Source: Kribbella italica (lineage in GTDB: Bacteria; Actinomycetota; Actinomycetes; Propionibacteriales; Kribbellaceae). From it: a stretch of 64,000 bases of DNA. Under the pieces are notes generated by a model. The model was not told where the DNA came from. It searched no databases and was given only the letters and a program-made list of their open reading frames with translations. A program made the translations under genes and the position numbers. The stretch lies in NCBI RefSeq assembly GCF_014205135.1, contig NZ_JACHMY010000001.1:6014001-6078000 (forward strand), in the 5' to 3' direction. Positions 42,240-51,521 of this stretch are shown one piece after another; position 1 is the stretch's first letter, and every line of letters starts with the position of its first letter.

Positions 42240-43223
42240 ATGACCACCACGAGGCCCGTCCAGCCGACGCTCCCCACCCTGCCCAGCAGCCCGCACCGGC
42301 TGCACCGGCCGCTCGTCGCCGTCTCGATCGCGCTCGCCGTACTGACCCTCGCCGGCATCGGCGGCGCGCTGTTCGACGACCGCGACCTGCTCGGCCACCC
42401 GATCTGGATGAAACCGCTGAAGTTCATGATCAGCTTCGCCCTGTACTGCGCGACGCTGGCCTGGATGCTGTCGCTGCAGACCAAGGCCCGGCGACTCGGC
42501 TGGTGGATGGGCACCGTCGTCGCCGCCGGCGTCGCGGCCGAGATGGTGCTGATCGTCGGCCAGGTCGTCCTCCGCGGCCGGCAACTGCACTTCAACATGT
42601 CGACGCCCGCGGACAAGTTGATCCACGACATCATGGCCGGGACGGTGTACGTGATCTGGATCGCCGTCCTGGTGGTCGCGATCCAGCTGCTGTTCGACAA
42701 GCCCGGCGATCGCGCGTTGCGCTGGGCCATCCGGTTCGCCCTCGGTACGACGCTCGGCGGGATGCTGCTCGGCAACCTGATGTTCCGCGCGACACCGGCC
42801 CAGCAGGCCGCGATGGACGCGACCGGCCGCGAGGACTTCTTCGGCTCCCACTCAGTCGGTGTCGAGGACGGCGGGCCCGGCATGCCGATCACCGGCTGGA
42901 GCACCGAGGGCGGCGACCTGCGGATCGGCCACTTCCTCGGCGTGCACGCGTTGCAGCTGATCCCGTTGCTTGCCCTGGGCCTCATTCTCCTCGCGCGCCG
43001 GTACGCCGTACTGCGGCCCGAAGGTCCGCGCACCGCGCTGGTCGCGATCGGCGCTTCGGCGTACGGGGGTCTGATCTGGCTGGTCACCTGGCAGGCCGAG
43101 CGCGGCGAATCCCTCGTGCACCCAGGCCGTTCGACACTGTTCGCGTTCGGGTCGTTGCTCGGTGCGACCATCGTGGCGTCACTGGCAGTTCTGCACCGTG
43201 CACGAAGGACAACCCTCGACTAG
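42240..43223 (+). CDS. Polytopic membrane protein of unknown function
   Basis: A 327-aa protein with about seven hydrophobic segments (VAVSIALAVLTLAGIGGALF; FMISFALYCATLAWMLSL; VYVIWIAVLVVAIQLLF; HALQLIPLLALGLILLARR). A HFLGVHALQ segment contains paired histidines in the membrane, reminiscent of heme or metal sites, but no family is recognised. ATG 42240 is the first start that gives a short cytoplasmic lead; it is divergent from the mutarotase gene. Confidence 0.72.
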   Translation: MTTTRPVQPTLPTLPSSPHRLHRPLVAVSIALAVLTLAGIGGALFDDRDLLGHPIWMKPLKFMISFALYCATLAWMLSLQTKARRLGWWMGTVVAAGVAAEMVLIVGQVVLRGRQLHFNMSTPADKLIHDIMAGTVYVIWIAVLVVAIQLLFDKPGDRALRWAIRFALGTTLGGMLLGNLMFRATPAQQAAMDATGREDFFGSHSVGVEDGGPGMPITGWSTEGGDLRIGHFLGVHALQLIPLLALGLILLARRYAVLRPEGPRTALVAIGASAYGGLIWLVTWQAERGESLVHPGRSTLFAFGSLLGATIVASLAVLHRARRTTLD

Positions 43224-43329
43224 ACATATTTGTGGCGAATTCTCTTCCGCCGGACTCCGAGCAGGCTTAGGGTCGGCCCGGACGGGTCGTGGAGGGCGAC
43301 CCGCGCACACAACTTCATGGAGCGTTGCT

Positions 43330-46236
43330 GTGAATGTTTCAGGCAAAGGACGGGGGCTCCTGGCAGTCTCTGCCGTGTCCGCCACCGCCCTACTGGCCGT
43401 AGCCGCCGGCGGCGGCGCGTCGGCCGCCACCGCCGCCACTCCGAACGCCGGCGACGAGCACAGCCCGTCGATCGCCGCCAAGGAGCGCAAGGGCAACTTC
43501 GACGCCCGCACGCCGAGCGCCCGGACGAGCTTCGCCCGGGCCGCGAAGGTGGTCGGCAAGGACACCGCGGCAGCGGAGAAGTTCCGCGACTCCCTCGGCG
43601 CCCAGGGCATCGTCGGCATCGACGAGAACACCGGGACCCCGTCGCAGGTGACCAAGCTCAACGGCTTCCTCACCGCCGCGAGCTCGAAGAAGGCCACCCA
43701 GGTCGCGCTGGACTACATCAAGGCGCACCCCGAGGTCTTCAAGCTGACCGACTCCGACCTGGGCACCCTCAAGCTCCGGAAGGACTACGTCGACGACCTC
43801 GGCACCCACCACATCTCCTGGGTTCAGGTGGTCGGCGGTCTCGAGGTGTTCGGCAACGGCGTCAAGGCCAACGTCACCAAGGACGGCAAGCTGATCTCCG
43901 TCCAGGGTGCGCCGGTGGCCGGCCTGGCCGGACTCGCCAAGGCCCGTACGGCGGCCGCCAAGCTGACCGCCGCGGCCGCGCGCAGCGCCGCGACCGAGGA
44001 CGTCGGCGGCACCGCGAAGAGCGCGACCGCGAAGTCGGCCGGCGCCACCACGACCTGGAGCAACGGCGACTGGGCCAAGGAGGTCTGGTTCCACACCGCG
44101 GACGGCCTGCGCAAGGGCTGGTCGACGTACACCAACGCGGGCGGCTCGCTGATCTACACCCACGTGGTCGACGCGCAGACCGGCGCGCTGCTGTACCGGC
44201 GCGACCTGTCCAGCAACGCGGGCACCGGTGTCGGCGACGCGCTCGTGCAGGACAACTACCCGGGCGCGCCGCTCGGCGGCAAGCAGCGCACCGAGAACCT
44301 GATCTACAACAAGTGGCTGCCCAAGGGCGCGAAGACGCTGCTCGAAGGCACCTCGGTCGCGGCCTGGGCCGACGTGAACGACGACAACCAGCCGAACGCC
44401 GGTGAGACGGTCAAGGCGCCGGGGACGCCGGGCGCCTCGGAGTACAAGCTGGTGCCGTTCCAGTCGAACCCGCTGTGCTCGGCGACGTTCGTCTGCACCT
44501 GGGACCCGGCCAAGCCGGACTCCTGGAAGACGAACATGAACCAGGACGTCACCAACGGCTTCTACCTGGCCAGCAACTTCCACGACTGGCTGGCCAAGCC
44601 GCCGATCAGCTTCACCAAGGCGGCCGGCTCGTTCGACGCCGACGGTGGCGACCCGGTCCTGCTGAACTCGCTGGACGGCGCGGCGACCGCGGCCAACGGT
44701 GGCCCGGACGCCAACCACGTCAACAACGCGAACATGAACACCCCGCCGGACGGCACCCCGCCGACCATGCAGATGTACCTGTTCGGCAGCGCCGGCGACA
44801 ACACCACGGTGCCGACCAGCTCGTCGAACGCGGCCGACATCCTGTACCACGAGTACACCCACGGCCTGTCGAACCGCCTGGTCGTCGACGCGACCGGCAA
44901 CTCGACGCTGAACAGCATCCAGGCCGGCTCGATGGGCGAGGCGTGGAGCGACTTCTACGCGCTCGACTACCTGGTCTCGCACAACCTGGAGAAGGACACC
45001 ACCGCGCCGGGCGAGCTGCTCGAGGGCAAGTACGTCACCGGCGGCGGCACCATCCGGACCCAGGCGAACGACTGCCGGGTCAAGGCCAAGGCGACGGCCT
45101 GTGTCGGCATCGACGGCTCGCAGGGCGGCTACACCTACGGCGACTTCCCGACCATCGGCGGTACGCCGGAGGTGCACTCCTCCGGTGAGGTCTGGGCCCA
45201 AACCCTGTGGGACCTGCGGGAGCGCTTCGGCCGGTCGTACGCGCTGAGCATCATCACCCGCGCGATGGAGCTGTCCGCGGCCGACCCGACCATGCTCGAC
45301 ATGCGCAACGCGATCGTGCAGGCCGACCTGGTCGCCTCCGGCGGCAAGAACGCCAAGATCATCTGGCAGGTCTTCGCCAACCGCGGCATGGGCTGGTACG
45401 CCGGCGTCCTGGACGGCGGCGACGCGAACCCGGTCGAGGACTTCCACATCCCGCCGACCGGTGCCACCACGACGATCACCGGCAAGGTGACCGACTCCGA
45501 CACCAAGGCTCCGGTGGCCGGCGCGCTGGTCTTCATCGGCGGTCACGCCTCCGGGTACGCCGGTGACTACTCGGCCGTCACCAAGGCCGACGGCAGCTAC
45601 GCGATCGACAACGTCTTCCCCGGGACCTACGGCAAGTTCGTGGTCTCCGGTGCGGGCTACGAGATCCTCGGCAACGCGCTGAAGGTCAAGGCCGGCGGCA
45701 CCACGGCGAACTTCGCGCCGCGGCGCAACTGGGCCGCGGCCTCCGGCGGCGGCGCGGTCGTCGACTTCAACGGTCCGGACTTCAGCCCGCAGTGCGGGCC
45801 GTCGTACGCGATCGACTCCAGCCAGGGCACCGGCTGGGGCAGCACCACCGGCGACGACGCGGGCACGCCGTCCGGCGTGATGATTCCGAAGCACATCGAC
45901 ATCAAGCTGCCGTCGGCGGTCACGGTGTCGAAGTTCTCGGTCGACCCGTCGAACACCTGCGGCGACCCGGGCAGCTCGGCCACCGGTAGGTACCGGATCG
46001 AGACCTCGGCCGACGGCACCACCTGGGCCACCGCCCAGGAGGGCGAGTTCACCGCCGCGAACCGCGGCAAGTACACCGAGCTCACCCCGTCGGCGGCGAC
46101 CACGAACGTCCAGTACGTCCGCTTCTGGATGCTCAGCCCCCAGGTCCCCGACTTCGCCACCAACTGCCCCACCGGCGCCTTCGGCGGCTGCCAGTTCACC
46201 GACATGACCGAACTCCAGGTCTTCGGCTCCAAGTAA
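43330..46236 (+). CDS. Secreted M36 (fungalysin-type) metallopeptidase
   Basis: A 968-aa exported zinc protease. Signal peptide (MNVSGKGRGLLAVSAVSATA-like, ending ASAATAA), then an FTP/PepSY-like propeptide, the M36 catalytic domain with HEYTH (His507, Glu508, His511) and the third ligand in GEAWSD (Glu537), a carboxypeptidase-regulatory-like domain (TITGKVTDSDTKAPVAGALV) and a C-terminal discoidin-like domain (FSVDPSNTCGDPG... MTELQVFGSK). GTG 43330 has GGAG seven bases ahead. It degrades extracellular protein after propeptide removal. Its terminator is split by an IS element. Confidence 0.92.
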   Translation: MNVSGKGRGLLAVSAVSATALLAVAAGGGASAATAATPNAGDEHSPSIAAKERKGNFDARTPSARTSFARAAKVVGKDTAAAEKFRDSLGAQGIVGIDENTGTPSQVTKLNGFLTAASSKKATQVALDYIKAHPEVFKLTDSDLGTLKLRKDYVDDLGTHHISWVQVVGGLEVFGNGVKANVTKDGKLISVQGAPVAGLAGLAKARTAAAKLTAAAARSAATEDVGGTAKSATAKSAGATTTWSNGDWAKEVWFHTADGLRKGWSTYTNAGGSLIYTHVVDAQTGALLYRRDLSSNAGTGVGDALVQDNYPGAPLGGKQRTENLIYNKWLPKGAKTLLEGTSVAAWADVNDDNQPNAGETVKAPGTPGASEYKLVPFQSNPLCSATFVCTWDPAKPDSWKTNMNQDVTNGFYLASNFHDWLAKPPISFTKAAGSFDADGGDPVLLNSLDGAATAANGGPDANHVNNANMNTPPDGTPPTMQMYLFGSAGDNTTVPTSSSNAADILYHEYTHGLSNRLVVDATGNSTLNSIQAGSMGEAWSDFYALDYLVSHNLEKDTTAPGELLEGKYVTGGGTIRTQANDCRVKAKATACVGIDGSQGGYTYGDFPTIGGTPEVHSSGEVWAQTLWDLRERFGRSYALSIITRAMELSAADPTMLDMRNAIVQADLVASGGKNAKIIWQVFANRGMGWYAGVLDGGDANPVEDFHIPPTGATTTITGKVTDSDTKAPVAGALVFIGGHASGYAGDYSAVTKADGSYAIDNVFPGTYGKFVVSGAGYEILGNALKVKAGGTTANFAPRRNWAAASGGGAVVDFNGPDFSPQCGPSYAIDSSQGTGWGSTTGDDAGTPSGVMIPKHIDIKLPSAVTVSKFSVDPSNTCGDPGSSATGRYRIETSADGTTWATAQEGEFTAANRGKYTELTPSAATTNVQYVRFWMLSPQVPDFATNCPTGAFGGCQFTDMTELQVFGSK

Positions 46237-46249
46237 CCCCCAGCACCAA

Positions 46250-46265
46250 CCGAAGGGCCCCAGCC
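46250..46265 (+). terminator. Left half of the M36 terminator stem, split by IS30 element
   Basis: CCGAAGGGCCCCAGCC (46250-46265) is the exact reverse complement of 47744-47759 (GGCTGGGGCCCTTCGG) on the far side of the insertion sequence. Joining the flanks and removing one copy of the AC target duplication gives a perfect 16-bp stem with a five-base loop (AACCC), 14 bases after the protease stop codon. Confidence 0.8.
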
Positions 46266-46268
46266 AAC

Positions 46269-47739
46269 GGCAGGTTCTAACGATCCCCGCAACACCCTGG
46301 ATTTTCAGGGAGTTGTGGGGATCGTGGTTTCTGGGGAGTTGAGGGCGAGGTTCTTCGAGGTGCTGGATCGTGAGGGCGGCAGTATTTCGGGTGCTGCTCG
46401 GGTGGTTGGGGTGAGTCGTGCGACGGCGTACGGGTGGGCTCGGCGGGCTGGTGTGCGTGGTCGTGGGAAGACGGGCACGGCCGGGCATCCGGGGCGGTCG
46501 GAGTACGACCGGTTGCGTGCGGGCGGGGTGCGGCGCCGCGATGCGGCACGGCAGGTCGGGGTGCATGAGCGTACTGCGCAGGACTGGGACCGGGGGGTCC
46601 GCAAGATCGGTGACGCGCGCCTGCACACTGATGGTCGCCGGATCGACTACAAGACCGGTGTGACCACCATTGCTGTTGCGGCAGGGCCGTGTCTTGCGGC
46701 CGTCGAGGCCGAGCTGCATGCTCGGTTCCTCACGGTGACCGAGCGGGAGTTGATCGCTGATCTGCGTCGCCGGGGCGATTCGCTGCGGGCGATCGGGCGG
46801 GCGCTGGGCCGGTCGGCGTCCACGGTCAAACGCGAGATCGACGCCCGTTCGGTCGAGGGCGTCTACCGGCCGCACCGGGCGCAGCGGGCCTGGGCAGCCA
46901 GTCGTGCACGGCCCAAGGAATCGATGCTGGCCCAGGAGGGCCGGCTGCGCGGCTACGTCGCGGGCAAGCTGCGGGAGCAGTGGTCACCTGAGCAGATCTG
47001 TCAGGCTCTGGTCATGGAGTTCCCCGACGACGAGGGCATGCGGGTGAGCCCGGAGACGATCTACCAGGCGATCTATGTCCAGGCCCGTGGTGGGCTGCGC
47101 CGCGAGGTCACGGTCGCGCTGCGCACCGGGCGCACCCGCCGCAAACCCCGCCGCAGGCCCGAGCAGCGCACGCCCCGGTTCGTCGACGAGATGGTGATGA
47201 TCTCCGAACGCCCTGCAGACGTCGAGGACCGGGCGGTTCCTGGCCACTGGGAAGGCGATCTGATCGTCGGCACCCGCAACGAGTCCGCGATCGTGACCCT
47301 GGTCGAACGCTCGACCCGCTACGTCATGCTCGGGCACCTGCCCGGCGGGCACACCGCCGAAGAGGTCCGCGACGTGCTGGTGGTCTTGATCCAGACCCTG
47401 CCCGCACATTTACGTGGCTCGCTGACCTGGGACCAGGGTTGCGAGATGGCCGCCCACAAGCAGTTCACCGTGGCAACCGGCGTTCCGGTCTACTTCTGCG
47501 ACCCGCACTCGCCCTGGCAAAGGGGATCGAACGAAAACACCAACGGCCTGCTACGCCAGTACTTCCCCAAGGGCACCGACCTGTCCGCCCACAGTCCCGA
47601 AGACCTCGAACACGTCGCCCAGAAACTCAACGGCCGACCACGCAAAACGCTCGACTGGAAAACCCCAGCCGAGCGCCTGCGTGATCTACTGACAACCACA
47701 TAAAACCATCAGGTGTTGCGAGGACCCCGAGAATCTGCC
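46269..47739 (+). mobile_element. IS30-family insertion sequence, 1471 bp
   Basis: Imperfect terminal inverted repeats of about 28 bp: the left end starts GGCAGGTTCT...TCCCCGCAACACC (46269 on) and the right end, read inwards, starts GGCAGATTCT...TCCTCGCAACACC (47739 down). A 2-bp direct repeat AC flanks both ends (46267-46268 and 47740-47741), the size expected for IS30. The single transposase gene is intact. The insertion lies in the loop of the M36 peptidase terminator. Confidence 0.85.
46315..47703 (+). CDS. IS30-family transposase
   Basis: A 462-aa DDE transposase. N-terminal helix-turn-helix (ISGAARVVGVSRATAYGWARRAG), a second HTH (RRRGDSLRAIGRALGRSASTVKREI) and the IS30 catalytic core: GHWEGDLIVG with the first Asp, TWDQGCEMA with the second, and the DPHSPWQRGSNENTNGLLRQYFPKGTDL signature with the catalytic Glu. 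Length is normal-to-long for IS30, and no frameshift is seen, so the element may be active. GTG 46315 is the first start inside the left end. Confidence 0.93.
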   Translation: MGIVVSGELRARFFEVLDREGGSISGAARVVGVSRATAYGWARRAGVRGRGKTGTAGHPGRSEYDRLRAGGVRRRDAARQVGVHERTAQDWDRGVRKIGDARLHTDGRRIDYKTGVTTIAVAAGPCLAAVEAELHARFLTVTERELIADLRRRGDSLRAIGRALGRSASTVKREIDARSVEGVYRPHRAQRAWAASRARPKESMLAQEGRLRGYVAGKLREQWSPEQICQALVMEFPDDEGMRVSPETIYQAIYVQARGGLRREVTVALRTGRTRRKPRRRPEQRTPRFVDEMVMISERPADVEDRAVPGHWEGDLIVGTRNESAIVTLVERSTRYVMLGHLPGGHTAEEVRDVLVVLIQTLPAHLRGSLTWDQGCEMAAHKQFTVATGVPVYFCDPHSPWQRGSNENTNGLLRQYFPKGTDLSAHSPEDLEHVAQKLNGRPRKTLDWKTPAERLRDLLTTT

Positions 47740-47762
47740 ACCCGGCTGGGGCCCTTCGGCCG

Positions 47763-47869
47763 TACAAGAACAAGAACAGAAGACAGAGACACAAGGGCAA
47801 GAGCAAAGAAGACAAAGAACAGACCCAAGAGACAGACAAAGACAAAATATAGTGAGGTCGGCGCGTAGT
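47763..47869 (-). repeat. Dispersed T-rich element, copy 2
   Basis: Read on the minus strand this is ACTACGCGCCGACCT, TATATTTTGTCTTTG and about 90 nt of TTG/TCT-rich sequence ending beside the split terminator. It matches the layout and GC block of the copy at 28936-29028. On the plus strand it appears as a purine-rich ACAAGA tract, very unusual in this high-GC DNA. Confidence 0.6.
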
Positions 47870-48016
47870 GGCCGTTCGCTGTCGGCTTTCCGTGGTCTGG
47901 GGGTAGCTGCTGAGACGGGGGCGCTGGAGCTGGAGGCGGCTGGTCTGGACCACCATCGGCTGCGGACGACGGCGAGCTGTCTCGAGGACGTGAAGATCAA
48001 CCGTTCGCGGAAGTGA
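47852..48016 (+). CDS. Possible short ORF beside the T-rich element
   Basis: GTG 47852 opens a 54-codon frame (MRSARSGRSLSAFRGLGVAA... DVKINRSRK) with almost exclusively G/C third positions from codon 6, as in real genes here. No family recognised; no clear ribosome-binding site, and the start lies inside the T-rich element. It may be a small protein, a fragment of a lost gene, or chance. The rest of 47704-48088 shows nothing else. Confidence 0.3.
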   Translation: MRSARSGRSLSAFRGLGVAAETGALELEAAGLDHHRLRTTASCLEDVKINRSRK

Positions 48017-48088
48017 GACGGGACACGCTGGCGTGATGAGGGGCTCATCGACATGACTCGTCGGTAACCAACCAATAACATCGCTGGT

Positions 48089-50239
48089 ATGCAGATCTTC
48101 GCCATCGTTGTTTCGCTTGCGGTTGCCGCGGTCGGAGTTGCGTTGTTCGGGAAGACGATCGGGCACATGGTGTCGGTGGTCAGGCTCGGGCAGCCGGTTC
48201 GGCGGACTGATCGGCCGGGGCAGCGGTCGCTGACGCTGGCCAAGGAGTCGTTGCTGCACACGCGGATGCTGCAGTGGAGTCATATCGGGGTGCTGCACTG
48301 GTTCGTGGCGTTCGGGTTCATCGGGCTGTTCCTGAGCCTGGTGACGGCGTTCGGGCAGTTGTTCGACGCGCACTTCGCGTTGCCGATCATCGGGCACTGG
48401 TTCGTGTTCGAGTGGGTGAGCGAGTTCCTCACCTGGACCGGGCTGGTCGCGATCGCGGGGCTGATCGCGATTCGGCTGCGGAACCTGCCGAAGGGTGAGA
48501 AGGGGCGCTACAGCCGGTTCTTCGGATCGACCGCCTGGCAGGCGTACTACGTCGAGTACACGATCCTCGGCGTCCTGGTCTGCATCCTGCTGCTGCGCGG
48601 GCTGGAGTTCCAGCTCGGTGCCGGCGACAAGTTCCACTTCCCGTCGACGTTCTTCATCGGCAGCGGACTGTTCGGCGGGTTGTCCGAGCGCGCGCTGGAG
48701 AACACCGTCTACCTGGTCGCGATGGTCAAGATCCTGATCTCGTTCGCCTGGATGATCACCATCTCGCTGAACGCCACGATGGGTGTGGCCTGGCACCGCT
48801 TCACCGCCTGGCCGAACATCTGGTTCAAGCGCAAGGCCGACGGCGGGACGTCGCTCGGCGCGCTGCAGCCGATCATGGTCAACGGCGCGCCGATCGACTT
48901 CGAGAACATCGAGGAGCTCGACGAGGACGCCGCGCTCGGCGTCGGCAAGGTCGAGGACTTCACCTGGAAGGGCCTGCTCGACTTCACCACCTGTACCGAG
49001 TGCGGCCGCTGCCAGTCGCAGTGCCCGGCCTGGAACACCGAGAAGCCGCTGTCGCCCAAGCTGATCATGATGGGCCTGCGCGAGCACGCGTACGCCAAGG
49101 CGCCGTACCTGCTGGCCGACGAGGACGACCGCAAGTCGCTGTCCCAGCTCGTGCTGGACGAGCAGGAGAAGCCGCTGGTCGGTTCGGCCGACGTCGCGGT
49201 GATCGACGAGGAGGCGCTGTGGGCCTGTACGTCGTGCGGCGCGTGCGTGCAGCAGTGCCCGGTCGACATCGAGCACGTCGACGCGATCATGGACATGCGC
49301 CGCTACCAGGTGCTGATCGAGTCGTCGTTCCCGTCCGAGCTCAACGGGCTGTTCAAGGGCCTGGAGAACAAGGGCAACCCGTGGAACATGAACCCGTCCG
49401 GCCGGATGGACTGGGCCAAGGACCTGCCGTTCGAGGTCAAGCAGGTCGGCACCGACGTCGAGACGCTGGCCGAGGTCGAGTACCTGTTCTGGGTCGGCTG
49501 CGCGGGCGCCTTCGAGGACCGCGCGAAGAAGACCACGCAGGCGGTCGCCGAGCTGCTGAACATCGCCGGCGTCAGCTTCGCCGTACTCGGCGACGGCGAG
49601 ACCTGCACCGGCGACCCGGCGCGGCGCGCGGGCAACGAGTTCGTCTTCCAGCAGCTGGCGATGCAGAACGCCGAGGTGTTCAAGGAGACCGGCGCGAAGA
49701 AGGTCGTCTCGACCTGCGCGCACTGCTTCAACACGCTGAAGAACGAGTACTCCCAGCTCGGCGTCGAGCTCGACGTCATCCACCACACCCAGCTGCTCAA
49801 CCGGCTCGTCCGGGAGAAGAAGCTGACCCCGGTCGCACCCGCCGACAGCACGCTGAACGGGCAGAAGATCACCTACCACGACCCTTGCTACCTGGGCCGC
49901 CACAACCAGGTGTACGACGCTCCGCGCGAGCTGCTCGAGATCATCCCCGGCGCCGAGTACGCCGAGATGCCGCGCAACAAGACCAAGTCGTTCTGCTGCG
50001 GCGCGGGCGGCGCGCGGATGTGGATGGAGGAGAAGACCGGCTCGCGGATCAACGTGAACCGCACCACCGAGGCGGTCGAGACCGGTGCCGACAAGATCGC
50101 CACCGGCTGCCCGTTCTGCCGGGTGATGCTGTCCGACGGCCTGACCGCGAAGCAGGCCGACGGCTCGGCCCGCGAGGAGGTCGAGGTCTCCGACGTCGCC
50201 CAGCTGCTGCTCGCCTCGGTCAAGCGCGGCGACAGCTAG
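48089..50239 (+). CDS. Membrane Fe-S heterodisulfide-reductase-like oxidoreductase (Rv0338c type)
   Basis: A 716-aa membrane-bound iron-sulfur protein. The N-terminal third has four to five transmembrane helices with paired histidines (NarI/nitrate reductase gamma-like, likely heme b), followed by two 4Fe-4S motifs CTECGRCQSQCP (Cys302-312) and CTSCGACVQQCP (Cys380-390) and two CCG domains (TCAHCFNTLKNEY; FCCGAGGARMWMEE). This is the architecture of mycobacterial Rv0338c. It probably moves electrons between the quinone pool and a soluble partner; the partner is unknown. Confidence 0.9.
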   Translation: MQIFAIVVSLAVAAVGVALFGKTIGHMVSVVRLGQPVRRTDRPGQRSLTLAKESLLHTRMLQWSHIGVLHWFVAFGFIGLFLSLVTAFGQLFDAHFALPIIGHWFVFEWVSEFLTWTGLVAIAGLIAIRLRNLPKGEKGRYSRFFGSTAWQAYYVEYTILGVLVCILLLRGLEFQLGAGDKFHFPSTFFIGSGLFGGLSERALENTVYLVAMVKILISFAWMITISLNATMGVAWHRFTAWPNIWFKRKADGGTSLGALQPIMVNGAPIDFENIEELDEDAALGVGKVEDFTWKGLLDFTTCTECGRCQSQCPAWNTEKPLSPKLIMMGLREHAYAKAPYLLADEDDRKSLSQLVLDEQEKPLVGSADVAVIDEEALWACTSCGACVQQCPVDIEHVDAIMDMRRYQVLIESSFPSELNGLFKGLENKGNPWNMNPSGRMDWAKDLPFEVKQVGTDVETLAEVEYLFWVGCAGAFEDRAKKTTQAVAELLNIAGVSFAVLGDGETCTGDPARRAGNEFVFQQLAMQNAEVFKETGAKKVVSTCAHCFNTLKNEYSQLGVELDVIHHTQLLNRLVREKKLTPVAPADSTLNGQKITYHDPCYLGRHNQVYDAPRELLEIIPGAEYAEMPRNKTKSFCCGAGGARMWMEEKTGSRINVNRTTEAVETGADKIATGCPFCRVMLSDGLTAKQADGSAREEVEVSDVAQLLLASVKRGDS

Positions 50240-50327
50240 ACCTGCAACAAGCTGCAACTCCCTTCCCAGGCAGGGCTCCGGGCCCATAGGATCCGGCGTT
50301 CGATCCACCTGGGAGGGGAAACGCACT

Positions 50328-51143
50328 GTGAGGGTTCGTACACGAGCGGCAGCCGCGCTCGCCGTTGTACCGCTGGTTCTGGGGGTCGCCGCCTGCGGTG
50401 GCAGCGAGGAGCCGAAGTCGGCCGGCAGCCCGTCGTCCAGCACCACCACGACCAGTACGCCGGAAGCACCGGCCAGTACGCCCGCCCCGCCGACCGCCGC
50501 GGCACCTGCCGTCGTACGGCTGGACCGCGCGACGTTCCTGCCGGCGATGAACTCCGCGCTGGCCAAGCAGACCAGCTACCGCACGACGGGCAAGATGACC
50601 GCCAACGGGCAGGTGCTGATGACGATCACCGGAGTCCAGCAGGCCAAGCCGCCGGCGGCGTCGATCTCGATGACCGGCGCCGCTTTCAAGGGTCAGACGG
50701 CCAAGGTCGTGGTGATCGGCAAGACGCTGTACATGTCGATCCCCGGGGTGACCCCGGCCGGGAAGTACGCCAAGCTCGACTCGACCGACCCGTCGATGGC
50801 CCAGTTCAGTGAGCTGGCCGGTACCGGCGACCCGAGCAAGACGTTCGAGTCCTTCAAGGGCGCACTGCGCGGGGTGAAGTTCGTGAAGTCGGAGACGATC
50901 GGCGGGGTCAAGCTGGACCGGTACGACATCACCGTCGACACGGCCGCGGTGCTGAAGGCGCAGGGCAAGAAGATCCCGGCCGGTGTGCCCAAGACGCTGC
51001 CGTACTCGATGTGGCTGGACGCCGGCAAGATGGCCCGCCGGTTCTCCTTCGACCTGCAGGGCGTCAGCTTGCTGATGACGATCGACCCGGCCGGCGCCCC
51101 GGTCTCGATCAAGGCGCCGGCCAAGAAGGACATCGTCAGCTGA
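50328..51143 (+). CDS. Lipoprotein of LppX/LprG-like fold
   Basis: A 271-aa lipoprotein with a signal peptide ending in the lipobox GVAAC (Cys23), a Ser/Thr/Pro-rich linker (residues 33-62) and a domain resembling LppX/LprAFG lipid-carrier proteins (SYRTTGKMTANGQVLMTITG; SMWLDAGKMARRFSFDLQG). It may bind or shuttle a lipid in the cell envelope. A TAGGAT -10 box (50288-50293) and a strong ribosome-binding site GGGAGGGG precede the GTG start. Confidence 0.78.
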   Translation: MRVRTRAAAALAVVPLVLGVAACGGSEEPKSAGSPSSSTTTTSTPEAPASTPAPPTAAAPAVVRLDRATFLPAMNSALAKQTSYRTTGKMTANGQVLMTITGVQQAKPPAASISMTGAAFKGQTAKVVVIGKTLYMSIPGVTPAGKYAKLDSTDPSMAQFSELAGTGDPSKTFESFKGALRGVKFVKSETIGGVKLDRYDITVDTAAVLKAQGKKIPAGVPKTLPYSMWLDAGKMARRFSFDLQGVSLLMTIDPAGAPVSIKAPAKKDIVS

Positions 51144-51152
51144 GCTTGTTGC

Positions 51153-51428
51153 CTACGCGATCCGGTACTTGATGAAGAGCGAGTAGCCGGTTGCGTAGGT
51201 GCCGGTGCACTTGTAGGTGCTGGCGATCAACTGGTGCACGTACTGGTTGCCGGTGTCCTTGCAGTCCTGGAGATAGCGGTACGCCGCGATGTAGGTCCAC
51301 TCCGCGGCCTGCGCCGTCCCTGCCGCCGACGTCATCAGCCCCGCCGATGCCGTCGCGGCCAGGGTCGCGGCCGCGATCCGGCGCCGTACCGTGGACGCTC
51401 TCGTACCTGCCTGTTTCGGGTTCGACAT
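51153..51428 (-). CDS. Small secreted two-cysteine protein
   Basis: A 91-aa exported protein: signal peptide through about residue 41 (RRRIAAATLAATASAGLMTS...AQAAE) and a 50-residue mature part with two cysteines (YLQDCKDTGNQ; STYKCTGTYATG), probably a disulfide. Small exported proteins of this kind are common in actinomycetes and mostly uncharacterised. Convergent with the lipoprotein gene, nine bases apart. Confidence 0.72.
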   Translation of the reverse strand: MSNPKQAGTRASTVRRRIAAATLAATASAGLMTSAAGTAQAAEWTYIAAYRYLQDCKDTGNQYVHQLIASTYKCTGTYATGYSLFIKYRIA

Positions 51429-51521
51429 GCCCTACCTCTCTGTCAGCAGTCCTGTGCGAGCGGTCAGCATCGTGCCCGGCCGGTACGGCGTCAAGGGGCT
51501 CGTTGCGCCCACGGGAACGGG

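Noticed and set aside
43390..46875. 1161-codon minus-strand open frame across the M36 peptidase and the IS
   Set aside because: Shadow of a gene with strong GC third-position bias; it crosses the IS boundary and has no domain.
47763..47850. Purine-rich ACAAGA tract looked at first like a CRISPR or microsatellite array
   Set aside because: Units are irregular, with no constant repeat/spacer pattern, and the sequence has a counterpart at 28936-29028; treated as a dispersed element.
50328..50400. Rv0338c-type gene and the next lipoprotein gene as one operon
   Set aside because: An 88-base gap with its own TAGGAT -10 box makes separate transcription more likely.
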